From Actinomycetaceae bacterium (GTDB lineage: Bacteria > Actinomycetota > Actinomycetes > Actinomycetales > Actinomycetaceae), in assembly GCA_030524055.1 (NCBI GenBank), contig JAUNHH010000001.1, forward strand, positions 350,572-414,571: a stretch of DNA of 64,000 bases, read 5' to 3'. A program made the position numbers and the translations under genes. Below are positions 43,288-52,171 of this stretch, piece by piece. A model generated the notes under the pieces. That model did not search any database. It was given only the letters and a program-made list of their open reading frames with translations, and was not told where the DNA came from. Within the stretch, counting starts at the first letter, position 1. Each line of letters begins with the position of its first letter.

Positions 43288-43341
43288 ATATGCCCCTCCC
43301 TGCCAGCTGCCCTACTTGTCGCAGCGAAACGTAGTTGTCAT

Positions 43342-43370
43342 TTCAAGCGCTTCCACTGTAAGCGCTTTCA
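43342..43370. promoter_or_regulatory. two LacI/cre-type operator sequences
   Basis: Two AAGCGCTT-centred palindromes lie upstream of the propeller lipoprotein gene. The second (43357-43370, TGTAAGCGCTTTCA) fits the cre/LacI-family consensus TGNAANCGNWNNCA. Control by a sugar-responsive LacI-type regulator is inferred; none is encoded nearby. Confidence 0.55.
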
Positions 43371-43450
43371 AGCTGCGACGCCTATCGGGCCAGGTCTGCG
43401 TAGCAGAAGAAGGAGATGAATGAAAGGAAGGGCCTTATAGGGAGATTTAC

Positions 43451-43891
43451 TCACTGCGACGAATAATACACAGTAATCACACCGTCAGCCGGGAAATTCT
43501 CCGGCAAATAGGAGTCATAGGCTTTAGCCATCGCCACCACCATCGGATCAAATAGCCCAAAAGAAGGTGGTGCCCAATTGATGGAGATAAAATACTCCAG
43601 AGCCTCCTCATCAATACGAATCGGATAATGCTCTAGATAATCTGCCGCATCTAGTCGCCAATAATAAACACCATCAGTGTAGAGAGCATAGCCATTGAAG
43701 GTCTCAAACTTGCCACCAATGCGATCCTCAGACTCCCCCATCCAAGGAATCATGCACACGCCACTGCGGAGATACGACACCAGCTTCTCAACCAGCTCCT
43801 GAGAATACCGCTCATCCGATAATGGCGGAATAGGGAACGGGCGCCCACGAATCGGTGTCAACGGCAATAACGGCCTGATCTGAAATTCCAT
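43451..43891 (-). CDS. putative immunity protein, tandem copy 2
   Basis: A 146-residue acidic protein beginning MEFQIRPLLP. It shares long identical blocks with the gene before it (YLEHYPIRIDEEALEYFIS; PPSFG; NFPADG). Start at 43891 follows AGGAAGG. It lies downstream of the RHS toxin on the same strand. Small acidic, duplicated genes in that position are the usual immunity genes of polymorphic toxins; the family itself I do not recognise. Confidence 0.7.
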   Translation of the reverse strand: MEFQIRPLLPLTPIRGRPFPIPPLSDERYSQELVEKLVSYLRSGVCMIPWMGESEDRIGGKFETFNGYALYTDGVYYWRLDAADYLEHYPIRIDEEALEYFISINWAPPSFGLFDPMVVAMAKAYDSYLPENFPADGVITVYYSSQ

Positions 43892-43932
43892 AACTGACAC
43901 CTTCCTCAAAATGGATGCTTGTCAACCCAAAA

Positions 43933-44370
43933 CTAGGGTTCATAGTGCACAGTAATGATGCCGTCTGCGGGAAAGTTGTCATCAGAATAGGAGTCGTATG
44001 CTTCCCTCATTGCATATTTAATCGGGTCAAATTGTCCGAAAGAAGGCGGACGCCAGTCTATAGAAATAAAATACTCCAGCGCCTCCTCATCAATACGAAT
44101 CGGATAGTGCTCTAAATAATCCGCCGCATCATACTGCCAGTAATAACGGCCATCAGTATGAATTTCACAACCGCCAACAGTTTCGAACTTGCCCCCAATC
44201 TGATCCTTCGTAGTCCCCATCCATGGGACCAATATGACGCAGTTTCGAAGATAGAACGTGAGCCTCTCAAGAATTTCCTTTGGATAAGGGTCGTTCGACA
44301 TCGGCGCATCCACAAGGGGCTGCACCGAATTAGTTACCCACTGCACCAACGGCCTGATCTGAAACTCCAT
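43933..44370 (-). CDS. putative immunity protein, tandem copy 1
   Basis: A 145-residue paralogue of the next gene, starting MEFQIRPLV after AAGGGA, and lying 20 bases after the RHS gene. The two copies are also very similar at DNA level around 43600-43660 and 44080-44135, indicating fairly recent duplication. Position and size make it the likely cognate immunity protein. Confidence 0.72.
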   Translation of the reverse strand: MEFQIRPLVQWVTNSVQPLVDAPMSNDPYPKEILERLTFYLRNCVILVPWMGTTKDQIGGKFETVGGCEIHTDGRYYWQYDAADYLEHYPIRIDEEALEYFISIDWRPPSFGQFDPIKYAMREAYDSYSDDNFPADGIITVHYEP

Positions 44371-44390
44371 TGCTATTCCCTTCACTAATT

Positions 44391-47300
44391 CTACCCAATA
44401 ATAATGCCATCCCTACTACCAGGCGCTATTTGCTCCTCCAAAAGGCCGGTCTTGATGTCAATTCGAGCAGGCTTCGAAGTAGCCAATACCTCTACTCCGA
44501 GTTCACGGGACAGAATCTCCGCACAAGATAACTGCATTTCCTCGCTCACTTTCCCCCCATAACACTGCACAAGTCGCAAAGGCATTCCATCGTCATAAGA
44601 TGGATTCATCCTTATCTGTTCCGCCACTTGCGCAGGATGAAATATTAACTTGCTATGCCTACTCCATGGCCATCCTGTGCGCTCATGTCCATGAACAAAC
44701 ACATCATGGTAGTGTTCGGCGCCTTGCGACACTGCAAAGTTATCCATTGTTGCCTTATCACCACCAATCGCTGTCGCAGTCTCGCTGAAATATACGGGAG
44801 TTTCCATATCACTCATGAGATTATCCGCATCAGGGAAATCTGGATGGCGAACTCCCTTAGACGCAGACTGAACACCGGACATCACATCAGCGTTAGCCGC
44901 CCCTGCCCTACTTACATCATCAGTTCCAGACCCAAGGAAGGGCAACACCTTCTGCAGGATCGGCACCTTCTTCAGTTGGTCACCAGTCCATCGTGTGACC
45001 GCCTGACCTACGGGAGTTTTGGCAGCCCAACTCATGGCCTTACCAAAGCCAAAGCCGAAGGCACCGCCAGCTAAGCCAAATATCGAATCTGCGCCAACCT
45101 TCTTCCAGTCAATGGGATATCCAGAACACGCCTGGTCCACGATGCTTCCCGCCCCACCCAGGACTGCACCTGTAATCAGTGCGGCGGCGAAACCTTGCAT
45201 TCCTGGCACGAATGCCAATCCAATGCCCGCAGCAAAGGCTAGTGCTGTGCCCCACTTCGGAGCAGCCGCTTTTCGATATTCGTCCAATTGGTCGGCCGTA
45301 ACCGGTTGCAACCCAGTGGGGTCAAAAAGATTCAGTGGGTTATTTCCCGCGTAAGCATATGGATTGCCTGCCCAGCCTGAACCTGTTACTGGGTCAAGTG
45401 GGTCAGGAGATATAAAGGTCCGGCTTGCGGAATCAAATTGACGGGCACCCAACCATTCCAAGCCAGCAAAATAAAGCGAACCTCCTCTCCCCACCTGAAA
45501 TCCAGCATTAGCGCTTGTCGTTGGAGGAATGTTTCCATCCTCGGAAGCAACAGCAGCATGGAAGGCCCCGCTGTTGTCATAGGGATTAGTGAGTGTTGTG
45601 TGTCTATGTGGACGCCAGGATGGCTCCGTCCATTGCCCGTCCACTGCCGTAAGTGGACCGGCATGAATGTAGTCGTTATCTCCGACCTGTGCGACTGAAC
45701 TAGTGACAGGGTCATGGAAAATTTCCTGCCCGTCAACATTGCTCAAATAACCCGTTGCATCCACATGAGCACTCGAACGCTGCACTGTAGCGCCAGTTGC
45801 TCCTTTTGCAGTACTCACTACGCCAGCAAGGAAACCAAAGGGACTCCACTCAAAACGTCGCTGCTCGCCGTTTGAATATTCCTCTTTTAGCCGCCGCCCC
45901 GATCGGTCATAATCGTAAGTGATAACTTGGTCACGACTATTCGTAGAACGCACGAGTTGTCCGGCCGCATTATAAGCACGGCGCCATTGAAGATCCCCGC
46001 GGTTTTCTTCTACTATGCGACCTGCCAGGTCATATACCCAGGTATGTATTCCTTGCGACGAACGAAGCCCGGTGAGCTGGTTAGCTGCGTCGTATTCATA
46101 ATCGACATTTTCACCGTCTGTTACTACTCGTGTAATCAGACCATCTTCACTGTAGGCAATCTGCCATTGGATAGGATCTTTCCCTTTACTTATTACGGCG
46201 TGTTTGGATGTGAATCCATCGAAATATTCCCATTCATAGTGAGTCTCACCCACTATCGCAGCAGTGTGACGTCCAACCTCATCGCGTTCAAAAGTTAGTG
46301 TCTTACCACCGTCTCTCTCAACCGCGACTAGAGCACCCTCAACATTACGGCGATAGCGAGTAGTTGCCCCACTGGGCGCGGTAAAGGCAATGCGATTTCC
46401 ATCAGGATCGTATTCCCAGTGCATATGCGATTGCCCGCGCTGATAATGCAGAAGGTTTCCTCGAAGGTCATAGGAGAACGTGTGCCGTAGAGGCTCATTT
46501 CCTAGCGAGGTCGTATAGTCCTCAATAGTGCGCTGACGTGTAGTAGCGTCGAATCTACGAACAAGGGAGAGAATCCCATTAGCGCGAACTGTGGCGGTAC
46601 GCCCGTAGTCGCTGTATTCAATATTGATGGCGTTGCCATCAGCGTCTACTGATTCTATGACACGACCTGCAGCATCATATGCTGCCCGCATGCTGGCACC
46701 GAGAGGGTTAGTCTCGCTGACACACCTGTCCATTGCATCGAAAGTGCGGCGGGTAACTCCACCTACAGGGTCAGTGATGCTGACAGCTCGACCATTAAGG
46801 TCGTATTCCCAGTGCGTTACTCCCCCGTTGCCTCCTGTGGCGGAAATAAGTTGTCCTGCCGCGTCATATGTGAAACGCCGTAGGCCACTACCTGGGTCAC
46901 GTGATTCGGTCACCCGCCCGAGAAGATCATAGGTCCAACGGTAAGTTCCAGCCCCTGGGCGCCGCATTGACACTGGTCGTCCACATACATCGTATGTAAC
47001 ACGGACTTTGTCGCCTGTTGGCCAGATTTGCTCTATGAGCCGGGAGTCTACGTCATAGACAAGGGCTGTGTAGAAACCTAAAGCATTACGCACACCTGCT
47101 AGGCGCCCTGCCTGATCATAATTGTAGCGTTCAACTGCCCCTGAAGGCCGCACTACCCTAATTGGACGACCCGCTTTGTCTCGCTCAATACGAGTCCGCG
47201 CCCCACCCCTGTCTACACTTTCAACAACCCGTCCGGTCTTGTCATAGATAACCTGAGTCCGACTACCATCGGAATAGGCAGACGAATTAAGCCGCCCAAA

Positions 47301-49946
47301 TCTATCCAGCTTAAACTCAGCTTGATCTGGGCCAATGCCGATCAGAACTTTGCCTGGCGAATGGTGAGTTCTCTTAACTAATCCAGTCGGGTCTACCTGC
47401 GTATTCAGTCGCCCATACTGGTCGTACGTTCGTTGCCAAATTCCGCCGCTGGGATCGATTGTGCAGGTAAGACGAGATGAAGCATCGTGAGCGTATTGCC
47501 ACCTTGCCCCATCAGGAAGCACGACGCTAGAGACATTACCAAGATCGTCGAATTGCTGCTCAATCCTACGACTCAGTTGATCCACAATCGCACACACTTC
47601 GCCATGCTCACCATACTCTAAGCCAATTCGTCCGCCCAGAGGGTCAACTACTGCGCTAAGACGGCCGGCGGCCGAATATTCATAGCTCCAGATAGCGCCA
47701 TCTGGATCCGTTCGGGAAACCAAAAGCCCCTCGGTGGAATAGGTGTACTGGGTGCGCGCTCCTGAGGGTGAGATGGTTTCAATGGCACGCCCCACTGCAT
47801 CACGAATAATCTCTGTCGTATTCCCGACGCCATCAGTAGATGCAATGAGGTCGCCATACTCATCGTATTTAAATGTCAGACGAACTGACTCAGGGTCGAT
47901 AACCTCAAGTAATAAGCCGTCCTGCCACCGTAGAGTGGTGCGTCCACCTTCGCCATCAATCACCGTCTTTGGTTGCTGGCTATCGCCTTCGTATTCAAAT
48001 GATGTACGCGTTACTTCCCTCTGTTCTTCCACAGAGACAAAGGCGATAAGGCGACCATTATCGTCATAGGACAATAGCGTCCGCGCACCACTCGGGATCT
48101 TCTGTTGGATAAGGCGACCGTGTTCATCAAATTCACGCGCTGTGGTACCACCGTCAACGGCAGTGGCATAGAGCTGATTGCCCCACCGATCGTAACCCAT
48201 CGACGTGCGATTACCATCCGCATCAACGATCCCCACCACTCGGCCACGCTGATCAGCTACCCAAGTATTGGCACGTTTACCATCCTCATCAGAAACGCTG
48301 GTGACTCGTCCAGGCAGATACGAGAAACGAGTTACTCTGCCGTGTGGTGAAACTTGAGTCGCCACTCTGCCTTGATCATCATAAGTATTCCGCGCCTCAA
48401 CAATCCCGTCAGCGTCAATAACAGCACTAATGAGCCCCTGTTCGTTCCACTCATAACGACGTGTTCCTAGCGGGCCCGACACCTCGACGAGGCGTCCTGA
48501 GTCATAGTGATAGTCCACCCGCCGCCCATCACTACTCTCAACTGCACTAATACGGTCACCGTCCCAGGTAACGCGCAGACTGCGGCCTCGTGAGTGGTTA
48601 ATGCGAGCGAGACGATCATCGTCGTACCCGAACAGCAGGGTCGCACCGGGGGTTAACTCAAAGAGGAGGATGCGTCCATTGGCATCAAATTCCCAGCGCG
48701 CACCCGAATTATTTGACACCACCCAAGAGGGCTTTTTTAGGGAGTAGTCATTTTCCCCTACAGATCCAGTTTCGTCAGCCGAGCGATGAACTGCCAACCA
48801 GAAGTTATCGTGCGCAGCGCGACCGAAACCGTCTCCCTCACGAGGGAATTCCACTTCACGGCCATCCATTAAGGTCCATGTTGCCCCTTTGTCGCTGAAA
48901 CGCAGAACACACCCATCCCACGAAGCCCAGCCTGGACCATGTCCACCTATTTTGGAGGAGAGGGAAGAGTATGAGCGAGCCCAGCCCAGCAAAGCATTCG
49001 CCCCCTCACAACGCAGATCCTCCTCGTTCTCAACGAAATTGCCGGTTGCGGTATTGACTGGGTCGTTGGAATACCCCGTTGATGGGGGATTTCCAATTGC
49101 CTGAACCTGTGGAATTTCTAATCGCTCACGCTGCGCAGAAACTCCATGCGCTGCCAACGCTTGCGTAATGGAATCGTTGGACAGAGTAGTAATTTGTCCG
49201 CTTCCACCTGCCGCTTCAAACGTGTCAGCAACAATTCCTAGACGTATACCATCCAAATCATTTGATGCGATGTACTTCCGGAATCCGATGATTACTGGAG
49301 CAGCGCTTAGAGATCCCCATTTACACTTGGCGATAAAGTCCTCAACTTTTCCCTGTAACTCCCCCGGCTTGTCTCGAATAGAATCTGTCGCCCCTTTTTC
49401 TTCATCGATAAATGAGCGCAAATCATCAGGCAATGCAGATGTTACCTGCGATCCGCCGCTACCTGAAAACTCCCGCCGTTCTCCAGCGACTGGAGATGAA
49501 TAGGACTTATTCATCTGCGGAATAGGTTCGGCTTTAGGAGGCGCGTCATCCCCCGGCAGCAAATTTAGGAAATCTATCGCGTCAACAGTTTTCTCGAAAT
49601 CAGAGCGCGCATCACGCCTAGCTTTCCATTCCCGTGCTGCATTAATCCGCGCTTGTTCCGCCTTAGCATCCGCCTCCAGATCCCGCACTCCTTGCGCCAC
49701 ATCCCGAAGGCGCTGCGCGAGCAGAGCCGAGTCCCTATTGGCAGTCTCAACATTAAAAGCCCACAGTTCAGCGTAGTATCCGGCAAAATGGGCACCATAA
49801 GTGGTTTTCCGACTATTTCGCGGACCGATCGTATTTTCCACGAGGTTTGCGGCTGCATCCAGCGAAGCTGACAGGTCTTCACTAACACCATAGTCCCATA
49901 CGACATCTGCAGATGCATGGAGATCATCCAGACTAAAGTCACTCAT
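44391..49946 (-). CDS. RHS-repeat polymorphic toxin
   Basis: A 1851-residue protein with no classical signal peptide. Residues 1-130 are helical and resemble WXG/LXG-type trafficking regions. A DUF6531-like segment begins near 295 (GYSNDPVNTATGNFVENEEDL), followed by many RHS/YD repeats. The RHS core ends in the hallmark GNPYAYAGNNPLNLFDPTGL at about residue 1546. The remaining 305 residues are the variable toxin part, with Gly-rich hydrophobic stretches and a terminal domain with His (VHGHE, about 1752) and Cys (LVQCYGG, about 1795). AGGAGG precedes the ATG at 49946. No copy of the 12-mer lies in it. Confidence 0.92.
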   Translation of the reverse strand: MSDFSLDDLHASADVVWDYGVSEDLSASLDAAANLVENTIGPRNSRKTTYGAHFAGYYAELWAFNVETANRDSALLAQRLRDVAQGVRDLEADAKAEQARINAAREWKARRDARSDFEKTVDAIDFLNLLPGDDAPPKAEPIPQMNKSYSSPVAGERREFSGSGGSQVTSALPDDLRSFIDEEKGATDSIRDKPGELQGKVEDFIAKCKWGSLSAAPVIIGFRKYIASNDLDGIRLGIVADTFEAAGGSGQITTLSNDSITQALAAHGVSAQRERLEIPQVQAIGNPPSTGYSNDPVNTATGNFVENEEDLRCEGANALLGWARSYSSLSSKIGGHGPGWASWDGCVLRFSDKGATWTLMDGREVEFPREGDGFGRAAHDNFWLAVHRSADETGSVGENDYSLKKPSWVVSNNSGARWEFDANGRILLFELTPGATLLFGYDDDRLARINHSRGRSLRVTWDGDRISAVESSDGRRVDYHYDSGRLVEVSGPLGTRRYEWNEQGLISAVIDADGIVEARNTYDDQGRVATQVSPHGRVTRFSYLPGRVTSVSDEDGKRANTWVADQRGRVVGIVDADGNRTSMGYDRWGNQLYATAVDGGTTAREFDEHGRLIQQKIPSGARTLLSYDDNGRLIAFVSVEEQREVTRTSFEYEGDSQQPKTVIDGEGGRTTLRWQDGLLLEVIDPESVRLTFKYDEYGDLIASTDGVGNTTEIIRDAVGRAIETISPSGARTQYTYSTEGLLVSRTDPDGAIWSYEYSAAGRLSAVVDPLGGRIGLEYGEHGEVCAIVDQLSRRIEQQFDDLGNVSSVVLPDGARWQYAHDASSRLTCTIDPSGGIWQRTYDQYGRLNTQVDPTGLVKRTHHSPGKVLIGIGPDQAEFKLDRFGRLNSSAYSDGSRTQVIYDKTGRVVESVDRGGARTRIERDKAGRPIRVVRPSGAVERYNYDQAGRLAGVRNALGFYTALVYDVDSRLIEQIWPTGDKVRVTYDVCGRPVSMRRPGAGTYRWTYDLLGRVTESRDPGSGLRRFTYDAAGQLISATGGNGGVTHWEYDLNGRAVSITDPVGGVTRRTFDAMDRCVSETNPLGASMRAAYDAAGRVIESVDADGNAINIEYSDYGRTATVRANGILSLVRRFDATTRQRTIEDYTTSLGNEPLRHTFSYDLRGNLLHYQRGQSHMHWEYDPDGNRIAFTAPSGATTRYRRNVEGALVAVERDGGKTLTFERDEVGRHTAAIVGETHYEWEYFDGFTSKHAVISKGKDPIQWQIAYSEDGLITRVVTDGENVDYEYDAANQLTGLRSSQGIHTWVYDLAGRIVEENRGDLQWRRAYNAAGQLVRSTNSRDQVITYDYDRSGRRLKEEYSNGEQRRFEWSPFGFLAGVVSTAKGATGATVQRSSAHVDATGYLSNVDGQEIFHDPVTSSVAQVGDNDYIHAGPLTAVDGQWTEPSWRPHRHTTLTNPYDNSGAFHAAVASEDGNIPPTTSANAGFQVGRGGSLYFAGLEWLGARQFDSASRTFISPDPLDPVTGSGWAGNPYAYAGNNPLNLFDPTGLQPVTADQLDEYRKAAAPKWGTALAFAAGIGLAFVPGMQGFAAALITGAVLGGAGSIVDQACSGYPIDWKKVGADSIFGLAGGAFGFGFGKAMSWAAKTPVGQAVTRWTGDQLKKVPILQKVLPFLGSGTDDVSRAGAANADVMSGVQSASKGVRHPDFPDADNLMSDMETPVYFSETATAIGGDKATMDNFAVSQGAEHYHDVFVHGHERTGWPWSRHSKLIFHPAQVAEQIRMNPSYDDGMPLRLVQCYGGKVSEEMQLSCAEILSRELGVEVLATSKPARIDIKTGLLEEQIAPGSRDGIIIG

Positions 49947-50133
49947 TGGGGAGCCTCCTATGTTCACCCAAGAAAATCCTGGGCGCCTCTATAAGAAAGA
50001 ATTCCACTAAGAATCCGTAAACTACTAACGGACACACCTTAACCGGTCAGACTCAAACTGGCAACAGGAAATGACGCAGAGCAGCTTTAGAAAAGCAGAC
50101 AACATTGGATTGACACTACAGCAGACAGGAAGA

Positions 50134-50145
50134 CCCCCCCCCCCC
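50134..50145. repeat. homopolymer tract C12
   Basis: Twelve consecutive C residues (G12 on the strand of the RHS gene), 188 bases before the RHS start codon. Long G/C runs slip during replication and can switch promoters on or off. Confidence 0.85.
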
Positions 50146-50316
50146 GCAAACTTCGCCTTCATAAGCAGAGAAGACAACCGTATCCAATTCAGTCAGGTTT
50201 ATGGAGCTCGGTCGACGCCAACCAAGGCGCGGAAGACTGCACTCAACGGCCCCAAGACTGACACAGCTTCACTGCGGGCGGAGATTATTGGGCATGGAGC
50301 AGATAAATAGAGTCGA

Positions 50317-50353
50317 GCCCCGGCCTCGTTATTGGAATCGACGAGGCCGGGGC
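50317..50353 (-). terminator. terminator-like hairpin from paired variant 12-mers
   Basis: CCCCGGCCTCGT (50318-50329) and ACGAGGCCGGGG (50341-50352) form a perfect 13-bp stem with an 11-base loop. The layout is the same as the 15950-15988 hairpin, with one base changed symmetrically in both arms. It lies just beyond the stop of the Pro/Gln/Tyr-repeat membrane protein. Confidence 0.7.
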
Positions 50354-50396
50354 ACCTACTTCCGCGGCATCACCACCGGGCGGCGCGCGAGGTCAG

Positions 50397-51134
50397 TTAA
50401 CCCTGCGGCCACTGAGCAGGTGGATACTGGCCCTGCACAGGCGGGTACTGACCTGGCGCAGGTGGATATTGGCCCGGACTAGGCGAGTATTGCCCCTGTG
50501 GAGGGGGATACTGACCCGGCGCGGAGGGATAGTACCCTTGTGGGGATGGCGGCGCATATGGACCCGACTGGGATGGGTACTGAACTGGCGAGGAATATTG
50601 GCCAGGTGTATAGGAATACTGACCAGGAACGTCTGTGGAAGATGTCGCGTTCTTTTTCTTATTCCGCCAGCGACGGAAAAAGAGGACGACACCGACAGCT
50701 AAAGGCAAAAGAAGAAAGCCTGCCAGACGCAGAATGGGCCGCAGGACCCACCGCGTTTGCTGATCTTCTTGTCGCTGTTCCCGCTCTTCCCTGTTTCTTT
50801 CCCGTTCTCTCTCCAGTCTCTCCCTCTCATTCCGGATAGACCTTTGATCACGGTCACCCGGACTCATGTCGAGTGTCGCCCCACCCTGGGTTAAATACCC
50901 ACTAACGGGAGCACCTATTTGCGACGACAAATCCCCTCTGCTGCTTTGAGCAAGAGAAAAGGCATCACCTCCACCACCTTCACGGGGCAGAGAAAAGGTA
51001 ATGATAAGCAAAGATGGCACGCCCAGCAGGACAATAGTGAGGGCGCACATTCCCTTTAATAGCATTGTGCGCGCCATTATTGGAGTCAACTTTAAGGCTC
51101 GCCAATGCGAAGGTGTTTTCATAGCGAATACCAT
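50397..51134 (-). CDS. two-helix membrane protein with P-G-Q-Y repeats
   Basis: A 245-residue protein. Transmembrane helix near residues 26-48, then an extracytoplasmic region with an Arg/Glu-rich coiled coil (NERERLERERERNREEREQ), then a second helix near 140-155 and a cytoplasmic tail made of Pro-Gly-Gln-Tyr-type repeats. The ATG at 51122 has a better-spaced GGGATGG than the ATG at 51134. I do not recognise the family. It lies between the RHS gene and the small tandem genes. Confidence 0.7.
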   Translation of the reverse strand: MVFAMKTPSHWRALKLTPIMARTMLLKGMCALTIVLLGVPSLLIITFSLPREGGGGDAFSLAQSSRGDLSSQIGAPVSGYLTQGGATLDMSPGDRDQRSIRNERERLERERERNREEREQRQEDQQTRWVLRPILRLAGFLLLPLAVGVVLFFRRWRNKKKNATSSTDVPGQYSYTPGQYSSPVQYPSQSGPYAPPSPQGYYPSAPGQYPPPQGQYSPSPGQYPPAPGQYPPVQGQYPPAQWPQG

Positions 51135-51494
51135 CCCTACTTCTATTCACTACAGACAGGATTACGCCCCCTAAAGGAAGCGGCAGGCCGCAATAAAATA
51201 AGCGAGAGAAAAGAATCTCACCACCCCTCATATTGACCTTCTCAGAACCCTAGCTTTATCTAGTGGAGCCTGCAACAGGAAAGCGAACTATAAGGAAAAA
51301 GGGAGCCATGAGCCAGAAATATAAACTTCGATCACACTCGAAGTTTCCGATCAATTCGACTTTATCTTGAGGACATTTCCCAGGCCAAGAAATAAACAAA
51401 CTCACTCTCGCAACAAATGCCGGATCGCCACAATGACAGCGGCAGCGCCTCTGTCTCCGTCAAATACCCAAGGCGGATTCTTTAGACTATACGT
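51135..51494. other. 360-base divergent gap with a 24-base palindrome
   Basis: Between the P-G-Q-Y membrane protein (minus) and a plus-strand unknown gene. A perfect inverted repeat with 9-base arms AAACTTCGA (51323-51331) and TCGAAGTTT (51338-51346) around 6 bases is the only clear feature; it looks like an operator. No gene seen. Confidence 0.55.
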
Positions 51495-52142
51495 ATGGAT
51501 CTTGCCTCCACAGGCCACAGCGCTGCCCTGTCCCCGCTTGCGGCATTGAGCAAACTCTGGGGGCCGCTCGCTCCAACGCATATTATTCGCAATCGACATA
51601 GTGAGAACCACTGGATACGTTTCCACTCCTTGCCTGACTCCAAACGTTATGCAGATACAGAGGCGGAATGGGAAATTCTTCTCGACCGTCATCACCGGGT
51701 TTTAGCGTGGTTAGCAGAGAGCAGCAACGAGGGCGGGGTTACTGACGAGGATCACCTTGTTCTTTTTACGGAAACAGGTTCCTGGTCGGCAGAAGATATT
51801 CCCACTCCGGATCTTTTTCAGCAGTGGAGCATAAGTCGCCAGGAATATATTTATAGTGCCTGTTCCAGCGATTTTGACCCAGAAGGTGCTGACGAGGGCG
51901 CCTATTGGTGGTTTCATTTTTATGCGGGGTATGTCTCTCGCGCCCCGTCCTCGTTAAATCCCCTATTACGCGCAGTAGCAGATGACGAAATTGATAATGT
52001 CATTCTTGCCCCACCCACATTTTCCTGGCTTTTCTGTCCTTACGACGGCGGAATGGATATTTTTATCCGCTCTTCACGTGATCGCGCTGCCCTCAGAAAG
52101 CGCTTCCCCTCCTGGCTTTCTCCTCGCCCCGACGGCTTATGA
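51495..52142 (+). CDS. uncharacterised protein of the RHS island, copy 1
   Basis: A 215-residue soluble protein. It shares layout with the next gene (T-H-I-I / L-I-T-Q-W start; WHFHFGT / WWFHFYAG; C-terminal WLFCPYDGGMDIFIRSSRDRAALRKRFPSWLS against WLCIFHSGGADILFTSATQRNLAISAFPDRLS), so the two are paralogues. The end vaguely resembles DUF3885-type proteins; I am not sure. TAGACT (51483-51488) ends 6 bases before the ATG without a ribosome binding site, so it is probably leaderless. The exact 12-mer at 51727-51738 is read N-E-G-G-V; a one-mismatch copy is at 51943-51954. Confidence 0.7.
   Translation: MDLASTGHSAALSPLAALSKLWGPLAPTHIIRNRHSENHWIRFHSLPDSKRYADTEAEWEILLDRHHRVLAWLAESSNEGGVTDEDHLVLFTETGSWSAEDIPTPDLFQQWSISRQEYIYSACSSDFDPEGADEGAYWWFHFYAGYVSRAPSSLNPLLRAVADDEIDNVILAPPTFSWLFCPYDGGMDIFIRSSRDRAALRKRFPSWLSPRPDGL
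51727..51738 (+). repeat. 12-mer repeat, coding copy (RHS-island unknown)
   Basis: Exact copy; read as N-E-G-G-V. Confidence 0.9.
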
Positions 52143-52171
52143 CGCCATCGACCCACACAACAGGAGTCTAG

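Larger units (their letters stand above)
49947..50396. other. 450-base gap upstream of the RHS gene
   Basis: Should hold the RHS promoter. It contains a run of 12 consecutive C (50134-50145) and a terminator-like hairpin at 50317-50353. I see no gene. Confidence 0.6.
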
